Below are positions 1-9,749 of a DNA stretch of 64,000 bases, in pieces; positions within the stretch are counted from its first letter, which is position 1; the number at the start of each line of letters is the position of its first letter. Where the stretch lies: NCBI RefSeq assembly GCF_003987215.1, contig NZ_PIPW01000004.1, positions 62,001-126,000 of the forward strand, given 5' to 3'. Source of the DNA: Pseudidiomarina halophila. GTDB taxonomy: Bacteria; Pseudomonadota; Gammaproteobacteria; Enterobacterales; Alteromonadaceae. The notes below the pieces were generated by a model, which did not search any database, was not told where the DNA came from, and saw only the letters and a program-made list of their open reading frames with translations. The position numbers were made by a program, and so were the translations under genes.

Positions 1-1
1 A

Positions 2-790
2 ACTTTAACGGCATTAGCAATTCTTGCTTGTGTTGCGAGTGTTCCGGTGGCTCAGGCACAAGCGTCAATTTTTATGTATGACGATGCCAGTGACCTGGAT
101 ACAGAAGAGAAAAAGGACTGGGATGCGTCAGCTGAGCTGGGCCTGCTCTTCACTTCAGGTAACACTAAGACGGAAACGTTTAAGACTAAACTAAGTGCTG
201 CGCGTGATTATCAGAATTGGCGCCATAAAGGTATTATCGACTATTATCGCTCGAAACAGGAAGATCAAAGCACCGGCGAGACTTACGTGACCGGTGATAA
301 GCTTTTTGTGTCCGGCCAGTCAAACTATAAGTTCAGCCCTGAAAGTCGCTCGTCCGTATTTATCTTCGGCTCGTACGAAGAAGATAAGTTCAGTGGTTAC
401 GAGTATCAGGGTACTGTTGCTGTAGGTTATGGTGCCCGCTATCGTTATAGCGAAGCGTTGTACGCAGACTATGAGGTTGGTCCGGGTTACTCTGTCAATA
501 AACCTATTGTTGATGGCGTCGTGCAGGAGCAGGAAAGCAGCGCAATTTTGCGTCTTGCCGGTAATTTGGTATGGGATATTACCAAAACATCGAAATTCAA
601 TGCTCTGGCCTCAACGGAAATTGGTGAAGAAAATACCAAGTCGCGTGCCGAAGTGTCTGTTTCTGCAAACGTGAACAGCTCCCTGGCATTGAAGTTTTCC
701 GTTGCTGCAAACCACAACTCGTATTTAGAAGATCCGAGTAAAGAAAATCTCGACACTGAAACTGCAGTAACTCTGGTTTACAGTTTCTAG
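2..790 (+). CDS. DUF481 family outer-membrane beta-barrel protein (5' end cut by window)
   Basis: The reading frame is already open at base 2 and runs to TAG at 788-790, so the start codon lies before the window. The first visible residues (LAILACVASVPVAQAQA) are the hydrophobic core and cleavage region of a signal peptide. The rest has the alternating polar/aromatic pattern of a transmembrane beta-barrel and ends in Y-S-F, a terminal Phe typical of outer-membrane proteins. The repertoire (ELGLLFTSGNTKTETF near the N terminus) fits the DUF481 or YdiY 'salt-induced outer membrane protein' family, whose molecular role is not established. Family call is fairly secure; function is unknown. Confidence 0.8.
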   Translation, partial: TLTALAILACVASVPVAQAQASIFMYDDASDLDTEEKKDWDASAELGLLFTSGNTKTETFKTKLSAARDYQNWRHKGIIDYYRSKQEDQSTGETYVTGDKLFVSGQSNYKFSPESRSSVFIFGSYEEDKFSGYEYQGTVAVGYGARYRYSEALYADYEVGPGYSVNKPIVDGVVQEQESSAILRLAGNLVWDITKTSKFNALASTEIGEENTKSRAEVSVSANVNSSLALKFSVAANHNSYLEDPSKENLDTETAVTLVYSF

Positions 791-797
791 CGTCGAG

Positions 798-830
798 TTA
801 ATAAACTACCTTAGACCTTCCGTTTATTAA
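798..830. repeat. AT-rich 9-bp inverted repeat after the DUF481 gene
   Basis: TTAATAAAC (798-806) and GTTTATTAA (822-830) are perfect inverted copies separated by 15 bases. It sits directly between the DUF481 stop codon and the stronger terminator hairpin. It could be a transcript 3'-end structure or an operator; nothing distinguishes these. Confidence 0.4.
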
Positions 831-833
831 GTG

Positions 834-871
834 AAGCGGGTTGCCGATTAGTCTTCGGCAATCCGCTTTTT
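834..871 (+). terminator. Rho-independent terminator of the DUF481 gene
   Basis: A 13-bp stem with one G-U pair (835-847 with 855-867) and a 7-base loop is followed by a T run at 867-871. The distal part of the hairpin is also the last codons and stop codon of the convergent terC-like gene, so the element is shared by both genes. Confidence 0.75.
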
Positions 872-1591
872 CAAATGTACCGGCTTGTTACGTTTGCGCA
901 CTTTAATGTTGAGCAATTCGACAATCAGCGAGAAGGCCATCGCAAAATAGACGTAGCCCTTCGGCACGTGGAAGCCGAGCCCTTCGCCCATGAGGGTAAA
1001 GCCGATAAGAATAAGAAAGCTCAGGGCGAGCATCTTAATCGTCGGATGGTTATCGACAAAATCGCCTATGGCTTTTGCCGCCAGCATCATCACCAGTACG
1101 GCCACGACCACCGCGATAATCATCACCGCAACATAGTCCACTAAACCGACAGCGGTAATCACAGAGTCCAGTGAGAAGACGATATCAATGATCGCAATCT
1201 GGGTAATGATGGCGCCAAAGGTTGCCACTTTGCCGCTGGTTTTCTGTTCTTCAACTCCCTCCAGGCTGTGGTGAATTTCTAACGTACTCTTAGCGAGCAA
1301 AAACAAGCCACCAAAAAACAAAATCAGGTCACGTCCCGAAAAGGCGAAATCAAATACTGAAAATAACGGCGCTGTAAGCCCCATCACCCAAACGATACCT
1401 AACAGCAGTAGAATGCGCATGCCCATTGCCAGCAACAAACCGATCTGTCGTGCTTTTTGTCGTTGTGCTTCCGGCAAGCGTCCCACGAGGATTGAAATAA
1501 AGATAATGTTATCAATACCTAATACAACTTCTAAGGCGGTCAGTGTGGCCAGAGCAATCCATGCTTCGGGCAAAAAGATCCATTCAAACAT
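848..1591 (-). CDS. TerC/YoaE-type integral membrane protein
   Basis: The 247-residue protein has about seven hydrophobic segments and the two acidic TerC signatures, GIDNIIFI near residue 25 and SLDSVITAVGL near residue 140, which carry the membrane-embedded Asp residues of the family. TerC proteins are inner-membrane proteins linked to metal (tellurite, manganese) homeostasis; the exact substrate here cannot be read from sequence. The ATG at 1591 follows GTAAGGAAAAGCCAC, a good ribosome binding site. Monocistronic, convergent with the DUF481 gene. Confidence 0.88.
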   Translation of the reverse strand: MFEWIFLPEAWIALATLTALEVVLGIDNIIFISILVGRLPEAQRQKARQIGLLLAMGMRILLLLGIVWVMGLTAPLFSVFDFAFSGRDLILFFGGLFLLAKSTLEIHHSLEGVEEQKTSGKVATFGAIITQIAIIDIVFSLDSVITAVGLVDYVAVMIIAVVVAVLVMMLAAKAIGDFVDNHPTIKMLALSFLILIGFTLMGEGLGFHVPKGYVYFAMAFSLIVELLNIKVRKRNKPVHLKKRIAED

Positions 1592-1666
1592 GTGGCTTTT
1601 CCTTACAAAATGTGACGATTGAATTACAATTAGCAGACCGTTGTGAAAAACAACGATGAATAAGCT

Positions 1667-1695
1667 TTGCGTGTGCTTAGCGATTTAGCTAGTAT
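1667..1695 (+). promoter_or_regulatory. Putative sigma-70 promoter for the DUF47-pit operon
   Basis: TTGCGT (1667-1672) and TAGTAT (1690-1695) are 17 bases apart, about 60 bases upstream of the DUF47 start, in the short gap between divergent genes. Call is by consensus match only. Confidence 0.5.
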
Positions 1696-1756
1696 GCGCG
1701 CACCCCTATGAAAGGGGAATACTTGATTTCAACAGCAGCAACAAAGGCGAACTTTT

Positions 1757-2437
1757 ATGTCTGCAAATTCGTTTCTTGGCGTTTTCGCAAAGTCTCCGAT
1801 CAAGCCTATGATCGAGCACATCTCTCAAGTGCATGACTGCGCAATGACCTTAAAACCTTTTTTCCAAGCTGTGTATGCAAACAACTGGGATGATGCGGAA
1901 GACCATCGCAAGGCCATCGTTAAAAAAGAAAAGGCCGCAGATGATCTAAAGCGCGATATCCGTCTTAATCTGCCCGGCGGATTGTTCATGCCCGTTGAGC
2001 GTACCGACCTTCTTGAACTCGTATCTCAGCAAGACCGCATTGCCAATAAAGCCAAAGACATTTCTGGCTTGATTACCGGTCGCCAGCTGCAAATTCCTAA
2101 AGACATGATTGAAGGCTTTGATGCCTATTTGCAGCGCTGTCTTGATGCTACGGATAAAGCCAAAGAAACTATCGGCGAATTCGACGATCTGCTGGAAGTT
2201 GGCTTCAAGGGGCGCGAACGCCGTATTGTTGACAGCTTGATTTCAGAGTTAGACAGTATCGAGCAGGATACCGACGCATTGCAAGTCAAGTTGCGCCGGC
2301 AATTGCGTGCCCTGGAGCAGGATATGAATCCTCTGGATGCGATGTTCCTCTACAAAATTCTTGATTGGGTCGGTGATCTCGCGGACCTGGCCGAGCGCGT
2401 GGGTGCACGTTTCGAACTCATGCTTGCACGGGTCTAA
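1757..2437 (+). CDS. DUF47 (PhoU-like) phosphate transport regulator
   Basis: The 226-residue, mostly alpha-helical protein matches the DUF47/TIGR00153 family, a PhoU-like two-lobed helical bundle that begins with a motif like this one (the P-I-K-P-M-I-E-H segment near residue 16). It has no signal peptide or membrane segment, so it is cytoplasmic. It lies 14 bases upstream of a PiT transporter; DUF47-pit pairs are widespread, and the family is thought to modulate the partner transporter. AAGGCG precedes the ATG at a suitable distance. Confidence 0.9.
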   Translation: MSANSFLGVFAKSPIKPMIEHISQVHDCAMTLKPFFQAVYANNWDDAEDHRKAIVKKEKAADDLKRDIRLNLPGGLFMPVERTDLLELVSQQDRIANKAKDISGLITGRQLQIPKDMIEGFDAYLQRCLDATDKAKETIGEFDDLLEVGFKGRERRIVDSLISELDSIEQDTDALQVKLRRQLRALEQDMNPLDAMFLYKILDWVGDLADLAERVGARFELMLARV

Positions 2438-2451
2438 GTCGGAGACTAACA

Positions 2452-3720
2452 ATGGATATTATTTCTACTTACAACCTCACGCTGATCCTACTGGCAGCAG
2501 CGTTTGCCTTTTTCATGGCATGGGGTATCGGTGCAAATGACGTCGCCAATGCTATGGGAACCTCTGTTGGTTCAAAAGCATTAACCATCAAGCAAGCTAT
2601 CATCGTCGCAATGATTTTCGAGTTCGCCGGGGCCTATCTCGCCGGCGGCGAAGTCACCTCGACAATTCGTAAAGGTATTATCGATTCTGCCTACTTTGTC
2701 GACGCGCCTGAGCTGCTGGTCTTCGGTATGATTGGCTCGCTGTTGGCAGCCGGTGTTTGGTTGTTGATTGCATCCTACCTTGGCTGGCCGGTATCAACCA
2801 CACACTCGATTATTGGTGCTATCGTCGGTTTTGCTGCCGTTGGGGTGAGTCCTGACTCGGTTGAATGGATGAAAGTACTTGGTATCGTCGGGAGTTGGGT
2901 AGTGACGCCGATGATTGCCGGCTTACTGGCGTACTTTATTTTTATCAGTGCCCAGAAGCTTATTTTTGATCAGGAAAATCCGCTTGATATGGCGAAACGT
3001 TATGTGCCTTTTTATATGGCATTGACCGGCTTCGTTATTGCCTTGGTAACTATTACCAAAGGCCTCAAGCACGTTGGTCTGAATTTTTCGACTTCTGAAG
3101 GCATCTTGCTGGCGGTAGGTGTTGCTATCGTTGTGTTTTTTCTTGGCAAGATCATGATCGGACGCTTGAAGTTCGACCCTTCCGCTGACAGAAACATGCA
3201 TTACACCAACGTCGAAAAGGTTTTCGCAGTGTTGATGGTGGTTACCGCCTGCGCCATGGCATTTGCGCATGGTTCGAACGACGTAGCCAACGCTATTGGT
3301 CCGCTCGCAGCCGTGGTCAGCATCGTACAAAGTGGTGGTGAAATTTCCAGCAAAGCCGAACTGGCCTGGTGGGTATTGCCAGTAGGTGCGGTCGGTATTG
3401 TACTGGGTCTGGCTATGCTAGGTAAGCGGGTTATTGCGACTATTGGTAACGGTATTACCCACTTAACCCCAAGCCGCGGCTTTGCTGCTGAACTTGCTGC
3501 GGCTTCGACCGTGGTCATCGCGTCTGGTACAGGTTTACCGATTTCCACCACCCAAACCCTGGTGGGTGCGGTGTTGGGGGTAGGCATGGCACGTGGTATC
3601 GCTGCACTGAATCTGGGTGTGGTGCGCAACATTGTGGTGTCATGGGTAGTAACCTTGCCCGCCGGTGCCATCATGTCGATCATTTTCTTCTATATTATAA
3701 AGGCGTCATTTGGCGTATAG
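2452..3720 (+). CDS. pit: PiT family inorganic phosphate transporter
   Basis: The 422-residue inner-membrane protein carries both PiT signatures: GANDVANAMGTSVGSKALT near residue 26 and GSNDVANAIGPLAAV near residue 274, the inverted duplicated phosphate-binding repeats of the family (SLC20-like). About ten membrane segments are visible. PiT proteins take up metal-phosphate complexes by proton or sodium symport. It is co-transcribed with the upstream DUF47 gene and closed by a strong terminator 20 bases after its stop. Confidence 0.93.
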   Translation: MDIISTYNLTLILLAAAFAFFMAWGIGANDVANAMGTSVGSKALTIKQAIIVAMIFEFAGAYLAGGEVTSTIRKGIIDSAYFVDAPELLVFGMIGSLLAAGVWLLIASYLGWPVSTTHSIIGAIVGFAAVGVSPDSVEWMKVLGIVGSWVVTPMIAGLLAYFIFISAQKLIFDQENPLDMAKRYVPFYMALTGFVIALVTITKGLKHVGLNFSTSEGILLAVGVAIVVFFLGKIMIGRLKFDPSADRNMHYTNVEKVFAVLMVVTACAMAFAHGSNDVANAIGPLAAVVSIVQSGGEISSKAELAWWVLPVGAVGIVLGLAMLGKRVIATIGNGITHLTPSRGFAAELAAASTVVIASGTGLPISTTQTLVGAVLGVGMARGIAALNLGVVRNIVVSWVVTLPAGAIMSIIFFYIIKASFGV

Positions 3721-3740
3721 CCGTCCTTGATACCCAGTTT

Positions 3741-3766
3741 AAAAGGCGACTTCGGTCGCCTTTTTT
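3741..3766 (+). terminator. Rho-independent terminator after pit
   Basis: AAAAGGCGAC, a TTCG tetraloop and GTCGCCTTTTTT form a 10-bp stem running into a T run. It separates the phosphate operon from the sigma factor operon. Confidence 0.9.
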
Positions 3767-3854
3767 GTGTCTGGAGAAACTATTTTCATATCTCCGACAA
3801 CTTTTTATCAGAACTGAACGACTTTATTGGCAAAGAGAAAAAGGAACGTACATT

Positions 3855-4397
3855 GTGTTTGCACCATCAGATGAGCGGCTGGTAAAACGAGCTCTGGAAA
3901 ATAACAAACAAGCGTGGTTGCAGCTGGTAAAACGCTACGAAGGATTAGTTTTCAACTATGCCTTGCGTATGAGTGGCAGCCGAGACGATGCGCTGGACCT
4001 GATGCAGGATGTCTTCATGTCGTTGTTCCGTAATCTTGCCGGGTGGCGCGGTGAAAGCTCATTTAAGAATTGGCTTATGACCATCGCTCATTATCGTTGT
4101 ATCGAGCATTTCCGCAGGCGCAAAGACTATGCTGAAGATTATGATTTCGAGCAACAAACGAGTGACTCGGACTGGCATGATCCAGAAGCTGTATATGAGG
4201 GACAGCAGCAAACCCAGCGATTGGTGGCTGCTATGCAAAAGCTGCCGTTAGAACAACGGCTGGTAGTTGAGTTAAAGTTTTTTCAGCACCTGAAACTGCA
4301 GGATATCAGTGAACAGCTTGAGGTGCCTTTGAATACCGTGAAGTCCCGTTTATACAAAGCGGTCGAGAGTTTGCAGCAGTTGGTGGAGGACTTATGA
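3855..4397 (+). CDS. ECF-type RNA polymerase sigma factor
   Basis: A 180-residue sigma-70 family protein with region 2 at about residues 22-90 (including DALDLMQDVFMSLFRNL and the FKNWLMTIAHYRCIEHFRR core/-10 binding helices) and region 4 at about 122-178 (LPLEQRLVVELKFFQHL then the HTH LQDISEQLEVPLNTVKSRLY). Regions 1 and 3 are absent, as in ECF factors. The frame is open far upstream into pit, but the GTG at 3855 has AAGGA nine bases before it and gives the normal ECF length, so I take it as the start. Its stop overlaps the next gene's ATG (ATGA), which fits coupled expression with the putative anti-sigma factor. Target promoters are unknown. Confidence 0.9.
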   Translation: MFAPSDERLVKRALENNKQAWLQLVKRYEGLVFNYALRMSGSRDDALDLMQDVFMSLFRNLAGWRGESSFKNWLMTIAHYRCIEHFRRRKDYAEDYDFEQQTSDSDWHDPEAVYEGQQQTQRLVAAMQKLPLEQRLVVELKFFQHLKLQDISEQLEVPLNTVKSRLYKAVESLQQLVEDL

Positions 4398-4942
4398 GTA
4401 AACGACAAGATTTTCAGTCTTGGATTGAGACAACCGCCGCAGCGACGCAACCTGAGCCGGTCCCCGAATGGCCGCGGGAAACTACTTTTCGCCAGCGGAC
4501 TGCAGTAACAGCAACTAGCTGGTGGCAACGACCCTTCGTGCCGATGGCATCACTCGCTTGCTCAGCTTTAGCAGTGCTTGCGGTAGTGACGCAACTACAG
4601 GTGGAAGTGACCGGACAGGGCTTTAACGTGCATTTTGGTGGCGGCCTGAGTGAGCAGCAGTTACAGGCTGCGGTGGACGAGAAAATGGCGGCTCTCGCCG
4701 CTGAGCAACAGTTACAGCTCGCCAACTATGCCGCTAACTTGCGTCAGGACTTTAGCGATGATGTTGCTGCTGCGAATCAGCAATTGGTGAATTACGTGTT
4801 AACTACGAATCGCAACGAGCGGCAGGAAGATATGGAAGATCTGATTCGTTACGTTAATGCTCAGCGCGAAGACGACCAGGTGTATCTAGCACATCAGCTT
4901 TCTCAGGTTACCGGGCAATTATTAGAGCAAGATGGCCTGTGA
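4394..4942 (+). CDS. Single-pass membrane protein, putative anti-sigma factor
   Basis: No family recognised. The 182-residue protein has a polar N-terminal tail of about 48 residues, one hydrophobic segment (about 49-68), and a helical, Gln/Glu/Ala-rich C-terminal part of about 115 residues that would be periplasmic. No HxxxCxxC zinc anti-sigma motif is visible in the N-terminal tail. The 4-base overlap with the ECF sigma gene and the topology (cytoplasmic tail, membrane anchor, periplasmic sensor) are why I propose an anti-sigma role. That role is inference from position and topology, not homology. Confidence 0.6.
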   Translation: MSKRQDFQSWIETTAAATQPEPVPEWPRETTFRQRTAVTATSWWQRPFVPMASLACSALAVLAVVTQLQVEVTGQGFNVHFGGGLSEQQLQAAVDEKMAALAAEQQLQLANYAANLRQDFSDDVAAANQQLVNYVLTTNRNERQEDMEDLIRYVNAQREDDQVYLAHQLSQVTGQLLEQDGL

Positions 4943-4975
4943 AGTTATTAACATACGGACATTAGGAGCAATACC

Positions 4976-5920
4976 ATGGGTAAATTATTAATAGTTTCAG
5001 CCGTAGCTGCGGCTTTGATTGGCAGTGCCACAGCACATGCTGACCAACAGCAGCGCGATGAACTAAAAAAACAATTAGAAATTATGAACAGTATTTTCAC
5101 TACGGCGATGGAACAAAAGCGTGACGAAGGAACTGAACGAGCACTGCTCAGCAATCGCCTTACCTATAACTATTTAGCCGGTCAGGGTGTCGTCTATCGC
5201 ACCCAGATTGGTGGTGGCCGGATGGTATTTTTCAATGGCGGCGTACCTATGCCTCCTATGCCGCCAATGCCAGAGCTTAATGACATTGAAAGCATTGAAA
5301 TCGAAGCTGCGATGGCTGAAGGTCTGGCCAAAGCGGGGGAGGTGATTCGTGAACTTGAAATTGTCACTGATGAAGTGGTCGTAAGCGACGGCCAAGTGTT
5401 CTTCAGCTCAGATGACGGCGAGGGCAATGTCGAGATAGTACGTCACGTTTCCCGACAGATGCGTGATCATGCCCGTGAAGTCCGTGAACTGCGCCGTCGG
5501 GTACGTGACCTGGAATTGGCCAAAAATACTGCAGACGGTGACACCCAAGCGATAGAGCAAGAGCTAGCTGCCGCACAGGCAGAATTGCGTGAACGCGAAG
5601 CAGCAGTGGCAGTAGCGCGCACTGAACTGGCGGAGGCGCGCGAAGAGTTGCAAGCAAAGGCAGCGGAACACCGGGCGAAGCGAGCCGAGCGGAAAGCCAG
5701 CCAACTGGCTAAATTTGAACAAACCATGGCAAGTACTCTGTGTGATTACGGCCGCACATTAAGCGCGCTACCGGCGCAGGAAAATGTGAGCTTCATTGTG
5801 GAAAATGGCGGTGATGACGAGAGTGGAGAAGATAAGATCTTCATTTTTAATAAACAACAACTCGACAATTGTTCATCAACAAGTGATCTTTTGGCAAAGG
5901 CAACGACGTATAGCTTTTAA
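4976..5920 (+). CDS. Secreted coiled-coil protein of the ECF sigma operon
   Basis: No recognised family. The 314-residue product has a clear signal peptide (residues 1-22, cleavage after AHA), a Met/Pro motif PMPPMPPMP at 91-99, an acidic middle, and a long Ala/Glu/Arg heptad-like segment at about 155-250 that should form a coiled coil. The C-terminal domain has two Cys residues that could form a disulfide. It is 33 bases downstream of the putative anti-sigma gene and is followed by a terminator, so the three genes form one unit. A periplasmic or envelope-associated sensor, partner or output of the sigma system is plausible, but no function can be assigned. Confidence 0.75.
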   Translation: MGKLLIVSAVAAALIGSATAHADQQQRDELKKQLEIMNSIFTTAMEQKRDEGTERALLSNRLTYNYLAGQGVVYRTQIGGGRMVFFNGGVPMPPMPPMPELNDIESIEIEAAMAEGLAKAGEVIRELEIVTDEVVVSDGQVFFSSDDGEGNVEIVRHVSRQMRDHAREVRELRRRVRDLELAKNTADGDTQAIEQELAAAQAELREREAAVAVARTELAEAREELQAKAAEHRAKRAERKASQLAKFEQTMASTLCDYGRTLSALPAQENVSFIVENGGDDESGEDKIFIFNKQQLDNCSSTSDLLAKATTYSF

Positions 5921-5951
5921 CTGATCGCAAGATCGGTTGTCATCTCTGTTT

Positions 5952-5978
5952 AGCACGCCTTCGGGCGTGCTTTTTTTT
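5952..5978 (+). terminator. Rho-independent terminator of the ECF sigma operon
   Basis: AGCACGCC, loop TTCG, GGCGTGCT form an 8-bp stem followed by eight T residues. It closes the sigma operon ahead of queA. Confidence 0.92.
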
Positions 5979-6028
5979 GTCGTGTAAAACAGGTAAAGTA
6001 CGCGCTCAAAACAGCAGCAGTAAACCTT

Positions 6029-7075
6029 ATGGACGTAAAAGACTTTAGTTTCGACTTACCCGATGAACTGATCGCACGTTACCCACAGCCTGAACGCAGT
6101 GCTAGTCGTCTGTTGGTGCTTGATGGCGCGACCGGTAGCGTAAACCATGACCAATTCAAAGCCATTGTAGATCACCTGCAAGCGGGCGACTTGTTGGTAT
6201 TTAATGATACTCGCGTGATACCCGCCCGCATGTTGGGTGAAAAGCTCTCCGGTGGCAAAGTTGAGATCCTGGTCGAGCGTATGCTCGATGACCACCGGGT
6301 GCTGGCGCATGTGCGGAGTAATCGCGCACCCAAGCCGGGACAGCGCATGCGTATGGAAGATGCGGTAGAAGTCGAGATGCTTGGCCGTGAAGGCGCCTTA
6401 TTTGAACTGAAGTTTATTACCGAAGACAAGGTACTCGATGTGCTGGAGCAGCATGGCCACATGCCGTTACCGCCGTATATTGACCGTCCTGATGAAGCCA
6501 GTGACCGGGAGCGTTACCAGACGGTGTACAACAAAAAACCCGGGGCAGTTGCGGCACCAACAGCAGGTCTGCATTTTGACGACGCGATTCTTGCGGCGCT
6601 TCAGGAAAAAGGTGTCAATTTTGCCTACGTAACCTTGCATGTAGGTGCGGGCACCTTTCAGCCGGTACGGGTCGACAAAATTGAAGAGCATCACATGCAT
6701 AGCGAGTATGCCGAAGTGCCGGCGGAAACCGTTGCTGCTATCAAGCAAACCCAGGCTAACGGTGGTAGGGTTGTTGCTGTCGGGACAACCTCGGTGCGCT
6801 CGCTTGAGTCCGCTGCGCAGGCGGCAGTCAAGGAACAACGGGAACTGGTGCCGTTTTTTGCTGACACCGATATCTTTATTTATCCAGGTTACAAATTCCA
6901 GCTCATCGATGCCATGATCACCAACTTTCATTTGCCGGAGTCGACGTTAATCATGCTGATTTCCGCTTTTGCTGGTCGTGACAATGTACTTGGGGCGTAT
7001 CAGCAAGCCATAGACAACCGCTATCGGTTCTTCAGTTATGGCGATGCGATGTTTGTGACCCGCCAGCCGAGCTAA
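6029..7075 (+). CDS. queA: S-adenosylmethionine:tRNA ribosyltransferase-isomerase QueA
   Basis: QueA converts preQ1 in the wobble position of GUN-anticodon tRNAs to epoxyqueuosine, using the ribosyl group of SAM. The 348-residue length is normal. Family segments are evident: the N-terminal [41 protein letters not shown], and [11 protein letters not shown] near the C terminus. It precedes tgt by 54 bases, the usual gammaproteobacterial order. Unusually, yajC-secD-secF do not follow tgt but lie more than 51 kb away. Confidence 0.97.
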   Translation: MDVKDFSFDLPDELIARYPQPERSASRLLVLDGATGSVNHDQFKAIVDHLQAGDLLVFNDTRVIPARMLGEKLSGGKVEILVERMLDDHRVLAHVRSNRAPKPGQRMRMEDAVEVEMLGREGALFELKFITEDKVLDVLEQHGHMPLPPYIDRPDEASDRERYQTVYNKKPGAVAAPTAGLHFDDAILAALQEKGVNFAYVTLHVGAGTFQPVRVDKIEEHHMHSEYAEVPAETVAAIKQTQANGGRVVAVGTTSVRSLESAAQAAVKEQRELVPFFADTDIFIYPGYKFQLIDAMITNFHLPESTLIMLISAFAGRDNVLGAYQQAIDNRYRFFSYGDAMFVTRQPS

Positions 7076-7114
7076 GATATACTGTTGCTCTCGGACTGTT
7101 TTTCCGTGATTTAA

Positions 7115-8245
<1,131 letters not shown>

Positions 8246-8261
8246 TCTTATCAAGCCCCGG

Positions 8262-8281
8262 TCCCTGCGCTTAGGCAGGGA
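8262..8281. terminator. Small hairpin between convergent tgt and marC
   Basis: TCCCTGC and GCAGGGA pair over a 6-base loop that contains the marC stop codon. No T run follows on either strand, so intrinsic termination is uncertain. Confidence 0.3.
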
Positions 8282-8918
8282 TCGAGGTGGCGATATCGAT
8301 AATGTAAGGTTTGATTCCAGCGAAGAAGAACTCCACAGCAATCAGCATGACAATTAAGCCCATCAGGCGCATAAGAATTTTACTTCCGCTACGGCCAAGC
8401 TTGGCTAACATCTGCCGGCCACTGGCGAGCACTACAGCAGTCAGTAAGCAGACCACGAAAATCGCGACGAACAGACTGATGGTTGCCATGGTCGGCGTAG
8501 CTGTCGCTTTGCCTTCCTGAATCATCAGGATCACCATGGTGATGGCACCGGGTCCGGCAATCATCGGAATCCCAATGGGGGTCACCGCGACATCCGAGCC
8601 AAAGTCACCATCGGTTTCGCCGTCAACCCGTTTCGGGACTGTGCGTCCGCGCAGCATTTCAAAACCCATCACGAAGAACAGGATACCGCCGGCGACCCGC
8701 AGACCATTCACGGAAATGTTAAAGAAGCTGAAGATAACCTCACCCAATAGGGCGAAAACCGCCAAAGCAATAAAAGCCGTTACGGCTGCGCGCATTGCCA
8801 CCCAGCGCGCGGCTTTTGGCGTCATTGCCTCGGTCAGCGCGATATAAATAGGGATAGCTGCGATCGGGTTTATCATGGTGAACAGCGAAGTAAACTGGAA
8901 TAAAAAGGTATCAAGCAT
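8271..8918 (-). CDS. MarC family integral membrane protein
   Basis: A roughly 215-residue protein with six hydrophobic segments. It matches the MarC/UPF0056 family (N-terminal FTSLFTMINPIAAIPIYIALT; central FFVMGFEMLRG; then TPIGIPMIAGPGAI). Family function is not settled despite the 'multiple antibiotic resistance' name. The open frame extends 13 codons further upstream, but the internal ATG at 8918 begins the conserved MLDTFLFQF segment and has AGGGA upstream, so I use it. Single gene, divergent from rpsU. Confidence 0.85.
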   Translation of the reverse strand: MLDTFLFQFTSLFTMINPIAAIPIYIALTEAMTPKAARWVAMRAAVTAFIALAVFALLGEVIFSFFNISVNGLRVAGGILFFVMGFEMLRGRTVPKRVDGETDGDFGSDVAVTPIGIPMIAGPGAITMVILMIQEGKATATPTMATISLFVAIFVVCLLTAVVLASGRQMLAKLGRSGSKILMRLMGLIVMLIAVEFFFAGIKPYIIDIATSIPA

Positions 8919-9116
8919 AGTAGGAATCCCTGCGCATAAGTTGGCGTATTGTATCAACTTTTAAAAATCGTAGCGGAAAAAGTCAAATAAATGCACAAAA
9001 ATAGTTGATGCGACACAGGTTGGCGCAATACTATGTCATAATATTCCTTACAAAAATAAAACAAAGGATGGCGCTATTTTTGTACGAATAATCTTCCCCT
9101 GACTGTTCTCTGAATA

Positions 9117-9181
9117 GGAAGCGGTGGTTCAAACGCATGGAACTCTCGTTGACCAGCCTGATACCATGCGTCACCGCTTCC
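9117..9181. other. 65-base two-tier stem-loop upstream of rpsU
   Basis: Between marC and rpsU there are 427 non-coding bases. They hold this structure: GGAAGCGGTG (9117-9126) pairs perfectly with CACCGCTTCC (9172-9181), then a one-sided 6-base bulge, then ACGCATGG (9133-9140) pairs perfectly with CCATGCGT (9164-9171) around a 23-base loop. There is no T run, so it is not a standard terminator. It lies before the rpsU promoter, so it is not in that leader. Candidates are a small RNA, the leader of a marC-side transcript, or a palindromic intergenic element. Confidence 0.5.
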
Positions 9182-9232
9182 ACCTAAGCTAACTTCGGCA
9201 TTATTTCCCTATCAATTAAATTGATCGCAGGC

Positions 9233-9261
9233 TTTACATCAGGATCTGAACTCGCTACAAT
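9233..9261 (+). promoter_or_regulatory. Putative rpsU operon promoter (sigma-70)
   Basis: TTTACA (9233-9238) and TACAAT (9256-9261) with 17-base spacing, about 85 bases before the rpsU start. This is the best sigma-70 match in the gap and would drive rpsU and, by readthrough, dnaG. Confidence 0.6.
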
Positions 9262-9283
9262 TCAGCACCATTTTTATTCGTCA

Positions 9284-9300
9284 TGGTCAATAAATGACCA
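9284..9300. promoter_or_regulatory. 17-bp palindrome in the rpsU leader
   Basis: TGGTCA and TGACCA flank five bases (ATAAA). It lies about 15-30 bases after the predicted transcription start, so it could be an operator or an RNA hairpin. No regulator is identified. Confidence 0.4.
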
Positions 9301-9333
9301 ATGTTGATAACCCAACAACAGAATTTTCATTGA

Positions 9334-9561
<228 letters not shown>

Positions 9562-9636
9562 GCCAGCGCTTAGCACAGAGGGTCGCTAGCTTTTACGTCG
9601 CGACTGGTTGCTGGAGTGTTCAGTAACTATTCGAAG

Positions 9637-9667
9637 GCCGGAGCACGGAAACGTGGTCCGGCTTTTT
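9637..9667 (+). terminator. Terminator between rpsU and dnaG
   Basis: GCCGGA-G-CACG, a GAAA tetraloop and CGTG-G-TCCGGC form a stem with one G/G mismatch, followed by TTTTT. In E. coli an intrinsic terminator at the same place lets only part of transcription reach dnaG, giving much more S21 than primase. The same control is likely here, since no promoter is obvious between the hairpin and dnaG. Confidence 0.8.
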
Positions 9668-9749
9668 CATTTGGGCTTTTGCAAGTTCGACTTAAGCAAG
9701 TACAATCCATTTACTTTATCGGCGTCTCGACGAACGGAACACAAAATCC

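Noticed and set aside
3201-3683. 160-codon open frame antisense to pit
   Set aside because: Low-complexity Thr/Ala/Pro composition typical of the reverse of a membrane protein, no recognisable domain.
5467-5727. Open frames antisense to the coiled-coil gene
   Set aside because: The sense gene has a signal peptide and terminator; the antisense frames are Ser/Arg-rich mirror translations of Ala/Glu coding DNA.
9117-9181. Integron attC site
   Set aside because: No RYYYAAC/GTTRRRY core sites and no gene cassettes or integrase near; kept only as a stem-loop.
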